Below, piece after piece: positions 45,731 through 58,775 of a stretch of 64,000 nucleotides of DNA (its first letter is position 1; every line of letters starts with the position of its first letter). The DNA lies in contig OY821517.1 of the NCBI GenBank assembly GCA_963682025.1, positions 98,579,946-98,643,945 of the forward strand. Reading direction: 5' to 3'. The position numbers were made by a program, and so were the translations under genes. The notes under the pieces are model-generated. The model saw nothing but the letters and a program-made list of their open reading frames with translations. It did no database searches and was not told where the DNA came from. This stretch comes from Cordilura impudica (lineage: Eukaryota; Arthropoda; Insecta; Diptera; Scathophagidae).

Positions 45731-48700
45731 TTATGATATTAAAAATTACCTTATATTGGAGGTGCCACATCCACTAAAAATATCCTTCCAGATACACAGT
45801 AAAAATATTAGGAAGGTCACTTTAGCCTCAGTTTAGTTTCCAATAAGCTACAAACAAACGAACATACTAAATTTTAATAAAAATAAATAAAAAATTTTAA
45901 TAAAGTTTTGTAAGTCGTGGAAGACGAGACAATAACATTAAAATCTTCATAAGATGGGAAGGAAGACTTTGATACCACCGTATAAAGAACTTATATAGTC
46001 TGGGGAACAAGATTTCTTTATACTTTAGCAAAAAGCTTTATTTTACTTTAAACTAAATGTTTCAATAAAGTATTATGCTCATACTATTTTAAAGTCAATA
46101 TTGTATGAATCGACTAATAATATAAAAAATAATAAAAAAAATATAACAATAATACTTAATAAAAACGCTCATCTGCTACTATGCTGCTCTCAAATCTGCG
46201 AGCTTGCTTTGAAATTTTAAGGACGTAATTTAGTCGTATTTAAAACTCTAAGCAGTAAAAGTTCGTACCATGTGTTTCTTAAATATTTTTCGTAAATCTA
46301 TATTAAACTTGTATGGAGTGCATTTTTTTCATATATTTGTATGGAAACCAGCTGATCGTCCATCCCAAACCTTTAACCCGAGTGTTTCAATATTTTCGGA
46401 ATATAATCTGTTTTTATGAGGGACTCCAAATTATGTTAATTTTTACTATGTGTTTTCGAAAATGTTTTGCAAAACGATATCATAGAGTAGATATTTTCAT
46501 ACATTTTTATGGAAACTGGACGAGCTTTTTCGAATAGAAGTTTGCACGCCCCACAATTATTGTCGGAATTGTTTAACATTTAAAAGAAATACTTTCCTTA
46601 CATTTGCAAATATACAAAATTTTTACTAAAAAAAAAAAAATTCAAACTTGAGACAAGATCAAATTTTCACTCATTTGTGGCTGATCGTTTTCTACTAGTT
46701 GTTCTTCCATAGCTCAATTTTAATTCGAATGCCTTAATTTATTAAATGAATCATCTATTAAAATGTTCAATTATGGGCAGTGCAAAAAAATTATTTTTTG
46801 TTATTTTCGTTTTTTGTCGAGTAGTAGTTCGTCTAAGCTTCAATTTTTGAGCGAATGTTTCGAAACTTGAGAGAAGTTTTCTCTTTGTGTATGTAGCTCT
46901 AAAGAATGCAAACTTTAGTTAAGTCTTTTTGGGAAATTTTATGAATAATACCATCAAACTTCAGGCAACAGGCTATTTTCACACATTTGTATAGAAAGTG
47001 GTAAATATCTTACGCGCTGTACTATTTCGACGCCATATTTTTGGTCGAAAAGATTTAACACGTTTAATGAGTATTCTATAAACATAATCGGTTACAGAGA
47101 TTGTAAAAATTTATAAAATTAATTTTAATTTTTTACACTTTTTGTAAAATTTCTGATCTTTAGCGGGTAGTAGTTCCCACACGCCAACATTTTTGTCCGA
47201 ATACTTTAAAATTTTGGAAACATTATCTGCATAGGGTTTTGTATACTTACCTTATTAGAATAGAAAACACTACACGATAGCTCTTTCCCAATTTGGCTTC
47301 TGCAACACTCGAATTTAATGGCAAAGCTTTTAATCTATATACCTTCTGCTAATGTATTCATCTTCATCTGATTTGTTAAAATCACTATTTAGAGGAAATG
47401 TTTTAATCTTTTAAATGTTTTATATTCACCGCTTTAAATCCTCACTCAATGAGCCCCCAATTTGTTGGATGTTTAGTCCCTGAAGCTTAGTGGCTTCGGG
47501 TTTCCCTTTCAATTAACTCCACACAATATAAAATATTATATGTCTTATATTTAATGTATTAAGTTCTAATTAGGTATTCGTTTAAACATACAACACTCGC
47601 TTCAAAACTTCAAAAACTTATCTAGCAGACTGCTGCTGACTCTGTCCGACATTGTCTGCCATATATTAAAATTGTCGTATATTAAAATTGAATTACTTAT
47701 AGTTTTATCCAAGTATACTCGACAATTTTTTTTTTTGAAAATAAACATCCAACATACACGAAGATCATTATTTAATACATTTAATACATACAATTTTAAA
47801 ATTCTTTTACTTACACAAGGTTTAAAATGGGTATTTTAAGCTAAAATCCGTTTATGAATACAATTTTATCGATTTTTGCTTAAAATGGATTTGAAATGCT
47901 GTTTAAAATTTTTATGAATACGGCTGAAAGTGTTTGGGAACTAACAGAAATATAGCTGCTGATTTACACACAGATTTATAATTTAAAGCAGCTTCTGGCG
48001 GGTGATACTGTATATTAAAATTTAGATGCCATATAAAAACCATATGTGTTCTTAGGGCCAGCAACGGTTTATATAATTTGAAGTTTCAAGTCTTTTGTGA
48101 GATATGAAATAGCACTAACTAATATCAGGAATCAGTAAATTCATCTACACTGTGCTGAGGAATATCTTCCAGCTATAAGTGGAGGAACTTCTTTCAGTCC
48201 AAAGCTGTGCTCAGTAGCTAGTCATTCATGGTCACAGTTTGACATGGTGATTAATTGTACATTACATATAAATGTGGAAACCATAAATAGAAAATGATTA
48301 CCGGTTTGTCAATGAAAATAACTTTTCCAAAGTCGCCCTTCCTTTTGTTTTATTTTGAAGCAAACTCAAAAATATTTATTTGTGGTATATTGAGAACAAC
48401 AAATATTATTATATTAATCATACTAACATTTTGTTAAAATATAATATTTAATTTTTGGTCTTCTTGGTTTACCTCCTCTTTTTTGAGCTATTTTCCTAGC
48501 AATTAAATATCTACAATTGTAGCAATTATAGTTCATAGATATTAATATACTTGTATTTAAAAAAAAAAGTAATATAAACAAAAGTTATTTTTAAATATTC
48601 CCAATGGCATTTTTTACCCGCTAAACTATTGTTGACTTCACATGTCAGTTATTTATGCAAAATGTTGTTGAACTGTTACAATGTCAAAATATAAAATGGA

Positions 48701-48935
48701 AAATAAATTTATAAAACAAAAATATGATAAAATCATTAAATTGACAATAATAGTACCTATTAAAGGTATTATCCAAATACACTAATTTGTACAACACAGA
48801 GTATGCTTCTATCAGACAGTCCGATCTATTCCACATAGTTTGTATCATATGAAATACAAAGAGGTACCACAAGGACGTGTATAATATAATGCAGAACTGA
48901 ATGAGTAAATGCAACAAATGACATAAAAAAGAGTA
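45731..48935. other. Unannotated stretch
   Basis: No gene recognised. Between 46280 and 47250 the phrases TTTGTATGGAAACCAGCTG, TTTTTATGGAAACTGGACG and TTTGTATAGAAAGTGG recur at ~170-480 bp steps, suggesting a decayed tandem repeat. Near 47820-47930 TTTATGAATAC occurs twice. Confidence 0.35.
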
Positions 48936-48939
48936 AGAG

Positions 48940-49530
48940 TAGTTAGAGGGTCTTCGATACAACTTTGTCGATGCAATAACTGGATATAGAAAATAAGCGC
49001 AAATCAAGTTTTACTGATATTGTTAAAATTTGTGGCCTGGAGCTATGAAAAAGTTCATATCTGATGTTACTTTTACATGAGGACTAGGTCAAAAAAAGTA
49101 CCGGTCCTGACCATATTTAGAAAAGTCACTTAATATCTTAAAAAAACACATAAGAACCAAATTTGAAAAAATCTGTGCAATGATTTTGAAACATATAGAT
49201 TGAAGTGCAGACCGGGATTCAGATTAATATGGGGACTATGACTAAAAAATAGTCCGACTGCACCAAATTGTATCGTATATTTATACATACATGATAAGCT
49301 GCATTTTACGTACATCTTACTTGATCTGACAGATGATATTTGTATGGGGGCTATGTGTGAATACGCACCGATTTTCAACAATTTCAATGGCATTTGTCTT
49401 ATGGTAGACTAAAACTTATATACCAAATTTCATCCCAATGTGATAGCAAGGTTTACGTAGATACACAGACGGACAGATAGATAGACAGACAGGTGGGTGC
49501 ACGAATATCGCTAAATCGTCTTATAGTGCA
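48940..49530 (-). mobile_element. INE-A copy, degenerate
   Basis: Minus-oriented blocks AACTGGATATAGAAAATAAG, GTTCATATCTGATGTTAC, TTTGTATGGGGGCTATGTGT and ACAGACGGACAGATAG. Both ends are eroded. Confidence 0.7.
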
Positions 49531-49692
49531 TTTACATCTAAGCAAAATCCGTTATATACGAGATTTCGAGCACAATCTAGCGCATTTTTACTGGATTTTC
49601 CATACAAAACAAAATCTAGCTCGTTGCTGGATTTTAGCAAAATCTCACAAAATCTTGTCAAACTTGGGCACTAACAAATGATACTACTGTTA

Positions 49693-50474
49693 TTTTTACA
49701 TTATGTGGTTTGGGTATAATGACTTTGTGCTGCTGTTTGTAACTACGCAAAATATTTGACCTACACCCATTTTTATTATACCGATCAACTCAGAATCACT
49801 TTCTGAATCGATTTAACGATGTCCGTCCGTCCGTACGTCCGTCCGTATGTGTGTCCATGTAAAACTTTTAATCAAATTACAGGTCGCAAATATGAATATA
49901 TTTTGATTACATTTGACATATAAACTTTCGTCGACCATAGGATGAATTTTGTTGATTTTGGTGAAATTCGGTCCATGTTCAGACCTAATCCCCATACAAA
50001 TGACCCATATGAAATCGACATAAATTGCCATAAGATATAGATCTCAGTCAACTTGGGTTTGTATGTGTTTATTATATCCATTAATCAGTAGTCCAAAAAT
50101 AATCCTATAGGAAAATTCTTAGTCATAGGCTACATATAGAGCTGCTTCCCGATCTTCACTAAAATCTATCAAAAAACAAAAATTTTGCACAGATTTTTCT
50201 CACATTTGGTTTGTATATATTTTTTCAAAATATGAGTGACTCTGCCAAATATGGTCAGGATCGGTCCGTTTTTCGACCTAGTCCTCATATAAATATAGCA
50301 CCCGATATGAACTGTTTCATATCTGCAGACGAAAAAATTAATAACAATGCCACTCAAATTTGGTTTATGCTTATTTTCTATATTCAATTAGTTGGACCGA
50401 AGAGATATGGTTTCTAAACCATGGTATAGGGTATCGTATAGTCGGTCTAGACCGACTATAATTTTCTTACTTGT
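49693..50474 (+). mobile_element. INE-A copy, almost complete
   Basis: The 5' hairpin is partly lost (starts TTACATTATGTGGTTTGG). The microsatellite is GTCCGTCCGTACGTCC. The 3' palindrome is perfect and followed by TTCTTACTTGT. Confidence 0.85.
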
Positions 50475-50850
50475 TTAATATTGTAGTAGAAAATTATAAC
50501 GCAGTGACTGAAAAATTGACATTTAACAACAAAAACAAAAGCAAACAAGTTGAATAAAGAGGAAAAAACTATTAGTTATGAATAAAAATGACGAATCTAC
50601 AATAAAAAAAATATTTAGTAATTAAAAGCTTAAAACGTTTTTTTTTTATATATGTGCTCATTCCAATCTGCTATATAATAATTGTTCAAAATGCATTTAT
50701 TTTTTTTGTTAAAACAATACATTTAACAAATGCTGATGTTTTTTTTTCTCAAAATTTCTGTTTCAGCTTGTCCTTTTTTCATTCCTGATGCATAATATAA
50801 TAATAAAATCCATATATCCACCTTCGTATTGTTTTGTATATTTTTGGTAT

Positions 50851-51629
50851 TTTTATACACTATACCACTATGTGGGTTGGGTATAATGATTTTGTGCTGA
50901 TGTTTGTAACTACCAAGAATATTTGACCTAGACCCATCTTTTATTATACCGATCAACTCAGAATCACTTTCTGAGTCGATTTAGCGATGTGCGTCCGTCT
51001 GTCCGTCTGTGTGTCCATGTAAACTTTGAATATTTCTGATGGAATTTAGTATACAAGATTTCATCCGCCATAGGATGAACGCTATTGAAATTGTTGAAAT
51101 TCGGTCCATGTTCAGACCTAGTCCCCATGAAATCGACATAAATTGCCAAAAAATCAAAATTATCATAAATATCTCAGTCAAATTGGGTTTGTATGTGTTT
51201 ATTATATCCATTTATGAGTAGTCCAAAAATAATACCTAAAGGACAATTCTTAGTCATAGGCCCCATATAGAGCTGCTTCCTTGTCCTCACTCAAATTTAT
51301 AAAAAAAAAAACAAAAAATATTGCACAGATTTTTATCCAATCTGGTTTGTATATATTTTTTCAAAATATAAGTGACTTTACCATATATGAATGATCTGGA
51401 TCGGTCCATTTTTCGACCTAGTCCCCATATAAATATAGCACCTGATATGATTTTTTTCATATCTGCAGCCAAAAAATAAAAATAATAACAATGCCACTAC
51501 AATTTGGTTTATTCTTATTTCCTATATCCAATTAGTTGGACCGAAGAGATAGGGTCTCTAAACCATCATATTGGCTATTGTATAGTCTGTCTAGACCGAC
51601 CGGTCAAAAACACTTACTTTCTTACTTGA
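50851..51629 (+). mobile_element. INE-A copy, full length but shortened core
   Basis: Starts TTTTATACACTATACCAC. The microsatellite has only GTCCGTCTGTCCGTCTGTG and the CAGGTCGCAAATATG block is deleted. The 3' hairpin is damaged (TAGTCTGTCTAGACCGAC), and TTCTTACTTG marks the end. Confidence 0.8.
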
Positions 51630-52103
51630 TTTTTAGATACAAGTACAACATGCTCGTATTTCACGTGTTTTCTAGAACCTTATAACAGCAAATAGCGTTA
51701 TCCATTTCAACATTTACATGAAAACGAATTAGTGAGGCCTCTGTCCTGAATCCTGCTAATTTTTTTATAAGTTCGCTTTATTTTGGGTACTGCTTTTTAT
51801 AACGATTAGCTGTCGATATCTAGCACCTTCATCTATTTTCTTATTTTGTTTGTTTATCGATCTTAAAAACTTTTGCCATAAGTTCGTTCAAGACCTTTAG
51901 ATTTTTGTTTGCTTGATTTTCAAATAGTAATCTGCTTTCAACAGTGATATTCTTACGTGATTTCAACAGTCACACATGCAGATATGACTTGATATACTCG
52001 AGACTGTCAAAAAATTAGGGGGTTCCTGTCCAAAATAGCATCAATTTATAATGCGCGTTACTTAAAAAATATAAAAATTAAGGTTGAATTGAAAAAAAAA
52101 AAA

Positions 52104-52876
52104 CAAGTAAGAAAATTATAGTCGGTCTAGACCGACTATACGATACTCTATACCATGCGTTCAGAAACCCTATCTCTTAGGCCCAACTAACTTGACATAG
52201 AAAATAAGCAAAAACCAAATTTGAGTGGGATTTTTATTATTTTTTTTGGCTTCAGATATGATAAAGTTCATATCGGATGCTATATCTATATGGGGACTAG
52301 GTCCAAAAATGGACCAATCCTGATCATGTGTGCTAAAGTCTCTTGTATTTTGTAAAAATATATACAAACAAAATTTGAGAAGAATCAGTGCATTATTTTT
52401 GTTTTTAATAGATTTAAGTGAAGATCGGGAAGCAGTCAATATGGGGCCAAAGGGATCATTTTTGGACTACTCATTAATGGATGTAATGAATGCATACAAA
52501 CCCAATTTGAGTAAGATCTATATGACAATTTGGATCTTATGTCAATTTATGTCGATTTCATAGGGGTAATTTGTATGGGGGCTAGGTCTGAACATGGACC
52601 GATTTCAATACCTGGACCGATTTCAATACCGTTCATCCCATGGCCGATAAAAGCTTACATACCAAATTTCATCAAAATATATTCATATTTGCGACCTGCA
52701 GTTTGATTACAAGGTTTACTGGACACACAGACGGACGGACATTGTTAAATCAACTCAAAAAGTGATTCTGATTCGATCGGTATAATTAAAGATGGGTCTA
52801 GGTCAAATATTTTTGGTTGTTACAAACAGCAGCACAAAGGCATTATACCCAAACCACATAGTGGTATAGGGTATAA
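52104..52876 (-). mobile_element. INE-A full-length copy, minus
   Basis: Runs from CAAGTAAGAAAATTATAG and the perfect palindrome to CCACATAGTGGTATAGGGTA. A short duplication of GGACCGATTTCAATACC is present at about 52598-52632. With the plus copy at 50851-51629 it forms a tail-to-tail inverted pair. Confidence 0.85.
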
Positions 52877-53134
52877 AGATCAAACAGAGCAAAGAAGGAA
52901 ATGAAGTGGAAATAAAGGGTGTTCCAGAATTTACGCAAGATCTAAATTAAACAGAAAACACAGTAATTTCTCTTTACATTGCAAAATACAGTATAACAAT
53001 AAAGAGTCTTATATTACAATACTGGGGAGATATAGGTACAAATTAAATTTTGTTAGAAAAAAAAGGAGACAAAAAAATTAATTATAACATAATAATAAGA
53101 GACAAATAATGATTACAATCAATGCAAAATGTTA

Positions 53135-53910
53135 TAGTTAATGCGGCCGTGAGGTTCGAATCTGCGTCTATCTCACATACACTCGTACTTGTACATTTTG
53201 GTGGTGCGCTGTTCAAACAAACAATCGTTATTTTCGCAGTTTTTTAATATTTATGCATTTATACTTCTAATTTCCACTATTCTCAGTCTCGCCAGAGTTG
53301 GTATGTATGATGTATGGTTTGTGCATTCCAATATTGAACTTTTTACATATATTCGAGATGTTGCTCTGAAGCGAATTTTCAATAATTTGCTTGAATTTTG
53401 TTGATGCAGCGTTGACTTTCCTCTTTCATTTTCGAAGAAGTGTGGTGCAATGATATCTCCAGCCCAAAATCTGCATCAAATTCGCAATTGTTGTGATTGC
53501 ATTTATTTTTTACAACTAAACGAAGCTATCAGTTTGAAAATGGGCCCCATCCACTTATGATGATTTTTTCGAAGAATCGGCATCAAATTACATAATCGTG
53601 TGTTCAATAATCCATTAAATAAACTCACCTCGCTTTGCATGAACATTGGGCTTCAACACTTGTGTTAACTGAACTTTATAAGCATGGAATCTCAGAACTT
53701 CAGTCCGTATAAGTTGTAGTGAACTTCCTGAAATTTGCAATTCTTGGCCAAAATGCCGATTGATGTTCCTGGACTTTCGCTAACTCTCTTTGCACTATGT
53801 TTAGCATCACCAATTGATTCAGTCTGCCTGAATCGATAAATTACTCTCTTAAGATTTGGCCAAGTTAGATCAATATTTTGAATATATTTTGTACGATATT
53901 TTCATATTTT
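53135..53910 (-). pseudogene. Mariner-like transposase relic (WFQQDGA lineage)
   Basis: The minus strand near 53760-53880 reads RVIYRFRQTESIGDAKHSAK, then VSESPGTSIGILAKNC, the N-terminal helix-turn-helix and linker region. Near 53420-53460, FWAGDIIAPHFFENE corresponds to the WxGIIGPYFFEN block between the first and second catalytic Asp residues. The rest is frame-shifted. It shares lineage features with the relic at 18540-19330 but covers a more N-terminal part. Confidence 0.65.
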
Positions 53911-54654
53911 TGAAACTATATTCAACAATGAAAGTGCGTTACTCTATCATGTTATACTGAATTGTTTATATCCTTAAATTATCAACTGTCAAACTTTATT
54001 TTTTTTTTAATTGCCAATTGCAGTAATGTACTGCACAAATGGCAGAAAATTCAAATCATGATAGAATTTTGGGACATCCTTTACATACTCGCATGTATGT
54101 ATGTATAAATAGCAATCAGTACTTGTTGATTATGAAATATATTTATATATGAGAGCACAAGCAATTGACACAAATACAACTATTATTATTGGCATATGGA
54201 TGGCGGAAGCTTATTAATATAAACTATTTTTAACTACATTCAATAAATATCGTTCTGATATGAAAAATTTTCAGCATCACTGCTAACAAAAATGGATGAA
54301 TGAATGAATGAATAAATAAAAAAATAAAAATTAGGTAATAAATAAAATTAGAAGAGGAATAAACATGCAGCATGAAGGAAATATTATTAAAATTATTATA
54401 CGTTTTTAATTAACTTAAATGAAAATACAAAGCAGATGCTGAAATTTGTACTTATAATTATTAATAATATTTTTACCATTAAAATAATTATCACCAAATG
54501 ATATTTAATGCTCAAGATTTTCGTGAAACATTATCGAAAACTAACTTTATGTAAGAACTTTTAAAGAATTGAATTTGAAATAAATTCAATAAAAGAGTAT
54601 TTTTAAAAAAATTAAGTCAGTGTAGCTCTACTACACAGAACAGTAACCTACACA
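53911..54654. other. Unannotated AT-rich stretch
   Basis: No gene or repeat recognised. An AATG/AATA tract lies at 54295-54320. Confidence 0.4.
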
Positions 54655-54900
54655 CCCTCTAAGAGTTTTATTATAACGATCGACTTGGAAACACATTCTT
54701 TAAGTTGGTTTAGAGATGTCTGTTCATCTATGTTTTTAAGCGAGTCTTTTCTACCAACTATGGGAGGCAATTGTTTCGTCTTTGGACGATCTCTATCGAA
54801 ATTGGTGAATATTTTGACTTAGCATCCACACAAATGTCCCTAACAAGTTGGACTAAAATTAATCCAAATCCAAAGAAATATATATTTAATTACAATTTTT
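54655..54900 (+). mobile_element. INE-A relic
   Basis: Plus-sense blocks TTATTATAACGATCGACTTGG, GTTTAGAGATGTCTGTTCATC and ATCGAAATTGGTGAATATTTT are recognisable, strongly diverged and without ends. Confidence 0.5.
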
Positions 54901-56075
54901 CTGGGCAGGGGCATTTTATGCAAGCTGGCTCCTATGTTCCATAGGTTCTCAATTATTTTATTCTTTTTAGTAAGATTCGACCGCCATATTGACCATAACG
55001 CTTTTTAATTCAATGCACAGTGTTTTATCTCCAACGAACGAAAATGAAGACAGTTATCGAAGATCAGCAAAAAAAATTGGCAGGCTATTATATATAATCA
55101 AGCAAATATATTTTTTTAAACAAAATTAGGCAATGACATCCAAACCGCCCATACATCCTTTTTTATGCAACTTCTTTTCACAATACAACTTCTAACTCTT
55201 CTTATCAAGATCCTTGTAAGCATGCAAATTTGAGCTTTGTCATATTTTTTGTGAACATATTGTCCAGAAAAATTTAAATCTATAAACAGTGAAGTCCATA
55301 AAGTTATGCGAAGCATTAATTGGATATTATGAGTTTGTCAATTTAGAAAATCAAGTTGTTAGTTCTGGCAAATGAAGTGGATGATTGTAAATTTCGCAAT
55401 TCGTGAAATTTTGCTGTATAAATAACACAAATTGTGTACTCGCGCACTGTCCTAAAGAAAGACGAAATTTTTGTTTAGCAATTGCGTACGCTTCTCCAGC
55501 AATATTGTACATAGTGTTGAAATTATCCAACATCTTGCAACTCTTCCTGTTAATTATATGGCCACTGTTCATAAATTAAACTATTGCTTTTTACCAATCA
55601 TTAAAAAACTGCGTTGAGTTCCGGAATTAAAATATGGAAAAAATTTTGCATTTTAACATTATGATGAATTATTATAATTAAATCAATATATAGAATTTTT
55701 CTCCTCAACCATTTTATTTGCAAAATGTAATGGTGTAATATATAATTACATATATATAATTATATGTAAAGCGTGGCATACATATACAATTTGTAACATA
55801 TACTGAACGTAATTGGCCATCTACAAAAACCATAATGTTCAATTAAAGCCAATTTAATGTTTTAGCTACTGTGTAAAATAATATGTTTGGAAATGTTTAT
55901 TTCAGTGTTCATGGCAAATTTAGTTAGTTGATTTAATGATAGATTTGCAATGACAATATTTTGTTGCGGGTAAATACATTCATAGAAATACCTATATACA
56001 TATAAGTATATATTTATTTGTTAATCTAATATACATTTGCACTAAATGAATTAAGTTTAAAACACTGTGGCTATT
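54901..56075. other. Unannotated stretch
   Basis: No known family. A minus frame at 55351-55572 (73 codons) contains NIAGEAYAIAKQKFRLSLGQ and looks less biased than its surroundings, but it has no frame continuing on either side and I do not recognise it. Confidence 0.35.
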
Positions 56076-56076
56076 T

Positions 56077-57596
56077 TTATACCCTCCTTACACCTTTGTG
56101 GCAGAGGGTATATATAGGTTTGTCATTCCGATTGTAACGCATCGAAATAAATTCTGAAGACCTCAAAACCATATATATTCTTGATCATTATAACAAGGAA
56201 AGTTGATTTAGCGATGACCGTCTGTCCGTCTATCTGTGGAAATTACGATCACGCCGTCAATATTTAAGATAGACCGTTCGTTTTTATATAAAATCGTTTA
56301 CTAACATTCCAAAGGAGTTGCTATTTAAAATCGTCAAAATCGGTCAAACGGGTCACGAGTTATGAATTAAAATTTGAAAAAATAAAAATTTTCAGTGTGT
56401 TTGTTGCTTATCTTAAGACATCTTGTATATGTTGTAATTCTTCGTGTTGTTGAAGTCATTACAGTTGTGTGTATATTAATACTGCACGTGTCACAATGGC
56501 CTAAGCAATTAAAAATTAATTGAAATTAAAAATAAAAGTTAAATGTTAAAAATTAAAAACTAAAAAAGAAAAATGGGAAATGGAAAATTAAAAATGAAAA
56601 TGGAAAATAAAAAATTAAAAAACTAAAAACGAAAAACGAAAAATGAAAAATGGGAAATGAAAATTGAAAAAAGAAAAATTAAAAATTGAACAATAAAAAA
56701 TAAAAATGAAAAATGGAAAATGAAAAATGGCAAATGAAAAATGAAAATTAAAGAATGTAAATGGAAAATTAAAAATGAAAATGAAAATGAAAATGAAAAT
56801 GAAAATGAAAATGAAAATGAATATGAAAATGAAAATGAAAATGAAAATGAAAATGAAAATGAAAATGAAAATGAAAATGAAAATGAAAATGAAAATGAAA
56901 ATGAAAATGAAAATGAAAATGAAAATGAAAATGAAAATGAAAATGAAAATGAAAATGAAAATGAAAATGAAAATGAAAATGAAAATGAAAATGAAAATGA
57001 AAATGAAAATGAAAATGAAAATGAAAATGAAAATGAAAATGAAAATGAAAATGAAAATGAAAATGAAAATGAAAATGAAAATGAAAATGAAAATGAAAAT
57101 GAAAATGAAAATGAAAATGAAAATGAAAATGAAAATGAAAATGAAAATGAAAATGAAAATGAAAATGAAAATGAAAATGAAAATGAAAATGAAAATGAAA
57201 ATGAAAATGAAAATGAAAATGAAAATGAAAATGAAAATGAAAATGAAAATGAAAATGAAAATGAAAATGAAAATGAAAATGAAAATGAAAATGAAAATGA
57301 AAATGAAAATGAAAATGAAAATGAAAATGAAAATGAAAATGAAAATGAAAATGAAAATGAAAATGAAAATGAAAATGAAAATGAAAATGAAAATGAAAAT
57401 GAAAATGAAAATGAAAATGAAAATGAAAATGGAAAACGAAAAACGAAAAATGGAAAACTAATTAACTTTAAATTTAATTGGTATTCGGATTTAATGTTTC
57501 AGTATCGGCAACAGTTTCAAAGTGGTAGCCGTACCTAATATGGGGTGGGGGGTATCAAAAATTCGGCAAAGCCAAATTTAACACTCCTACTTTTTT
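56077..57596 (+). mobile_element. INE-B copy 2 with (AAAATG)n core
   Basis: The 5' end TTTTTATACCCTCC forms a hairpin with GGCAGAGGGTATA, followed by AGGTTTGTCATTCCG, GATTTAGCGATGACCGTC and a GTCTGTCCGTCTATCTG core. The 3' end has TTTCAGTATCGGCAACAGTT, GTGGTAGCCGTACC and the ATTCGGCAAAGCCAAAT hairpin remnant. The middle ~870 bp is a simple-sequence expansion. Confidence 0.8.
56772..57431 (+). repeat. (AAAATG) hexanucleotide array, 110 units
   Basis: The 660 bp are exact AAAATG units, with one interruption near 56818-56823. A ~200 bp irregular AAAATGG/AAATTAAA prelude precedes it (56560-56770), and GGAAAACGAAAAACGA follows. Open frames across it encode only Asn-Glu or Met-Lys runs and are artefacts of the repeat. 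Confidence 0.95.
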
Positions 57597-57654
57597 CATT
57601 CAAATTTGATACGACACAAAAAAGTTTCAAGCTACTGTCGAAATTAGTTTTAAA

Positions 57655-58500
57655 CAAGTAAGAAAGGTATCGACTATACAAGCCCCGCACTGAGTGAAGT
57701 AATTAATGGATATAGCAAATAATCATAAGCCGAATTATAGCAGTTTGTTTTGGAATTTTTGAGGTTCATATTGGATATAATTATTATTTGGAGGCTTGGT
57801 TCAAAAATCATCCAATCACGACCTTATTAAGTGCGGTCAAATTTAAAAGTTTTCATTTAAACAATTTTTATTTATACCATTTCAAAGAAAATGGTTTAAA
57901 TGGCATGAAAATAAATCTATAAATTCTTATATGCATTTTTGTGGCCCTTATTTTTCCAGTAAGAAAGGAAAAGTGTAGTTAAGTTATTTTGAAAATAAAA
58001 GGAGTGTCATGTCTGTTACATTAAAAAATACTTCTTTTTACTATACTTTATTTTAGAATTCATGCTTTTTATATGCTTTATTAATAAACTAGTTATTGTA
58101 TTAATTATAAACAACTGTTTCTTATTTGTCTTACAAATATTTTCAGAGCTTTTCTGTGTTTTAAAAACATCCACTAAAATGATGACATATCTGTCACGAC
58201 TGCTTTTTACCTATACAATAATACCCTCTAATGGTAAAGGTGTTGGTCCGTCTGCATAATAAACACTGAAAAACTTTTACTGTGTAATATTTTATTAGAG
58301 AGACTTCTCAATGTCATATCTGTCACTATGGAATTAGCCTTATGTGTTTAAAAATAAACAATTATAAACCAAATTTAAGTAGAATACGTCATACGTTTTT
58401 AAAACGATTAAAGTCATTATTAAGAGACTGCTTTATATTGGCACTATGACTAAAATATTCTCATTTCTCATATATTTTTGGATTGATTACAGCATGAGGA
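57655..58500 (-). mobile_element. INE-A copy interrupted by ~0.5 kb
   Basis: INE-A minus blocks at 57655-57835 (CAAGTAAGAAAGGTATCGAC, AATTAATGGATATAGCAAAT) resume at 58340-58500 (AACAATTATAAACCAAATTT, TTATATTGGCACTATGACTA). The 57836-58339 insert is unclassified and has the phrases GTGTCATGTCTGTTAC and CATATCTGTCAC. A clean duplication is not seen. Confidence 0.5.
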
Positions 58501-58659
58501 ATCGAGGGCGGTTCCAAAACAACCAAAATTGACGTATAAATGGCGAAAGTAGTCTAATAAAAATTACTGTGGCGAAAAGGGATAATCTTGTAAAACAACT
58601 TTTTTGATAAAAAAAAAAATGCGCCAAAAATAATCGAACTTACTTTCATTTCAAAGGCT

Positions 58660-58775
58660 TCAGTCCAACCAATATTAAAGCCGAGTTTGTTCCATCGTTT
58701 ACGACTATTAAATATTGGGTGGCAGAGTTTAAACGAGGCCGTGGGAGCTGCCAAGACGAAGAAAAATCCCTCATA
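58660..58775 (+). pseudogene. Mariner transposase N-terminal fragment
   Basis: The plus-strand frame reads AEFVPSFTTIKYWVAEFKRG and then RGSCQDEEKS, matching the mariner helix-turn-helix region (SxxTVxxWxxxFKxGRxxxxDExRSGRP). The frame ends where INE-A begins at about 58776, so only ~35 codons remain. Confidence 0.7.

Noticed and set aside
53140..53175. Possible tRNA because of GGTTCGAATC
   Set aside because: No acceptor stem, D-arm or anticodon arm can be folded around it. The T-arm-like match stands alone.
54910..55000. Minus-strand IENLWNI resembling the Tc1 IENLW motif
   Set aside because: No other Tc1 block lies in order around it, and it overlaps the edge of an old INE-A relic. One short motif in one frame is not enough.
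56741..57538. 265-codon frame encoding an Asn-Glu repeat protein (and an overlapping Met-Lys frame)
   Set aside because: Both frames arise only because AAAATG has a length divisible by three and contains no stop. The start lies in the simple-sequence prelude and there is no coding context. The region is the core of INE-B.
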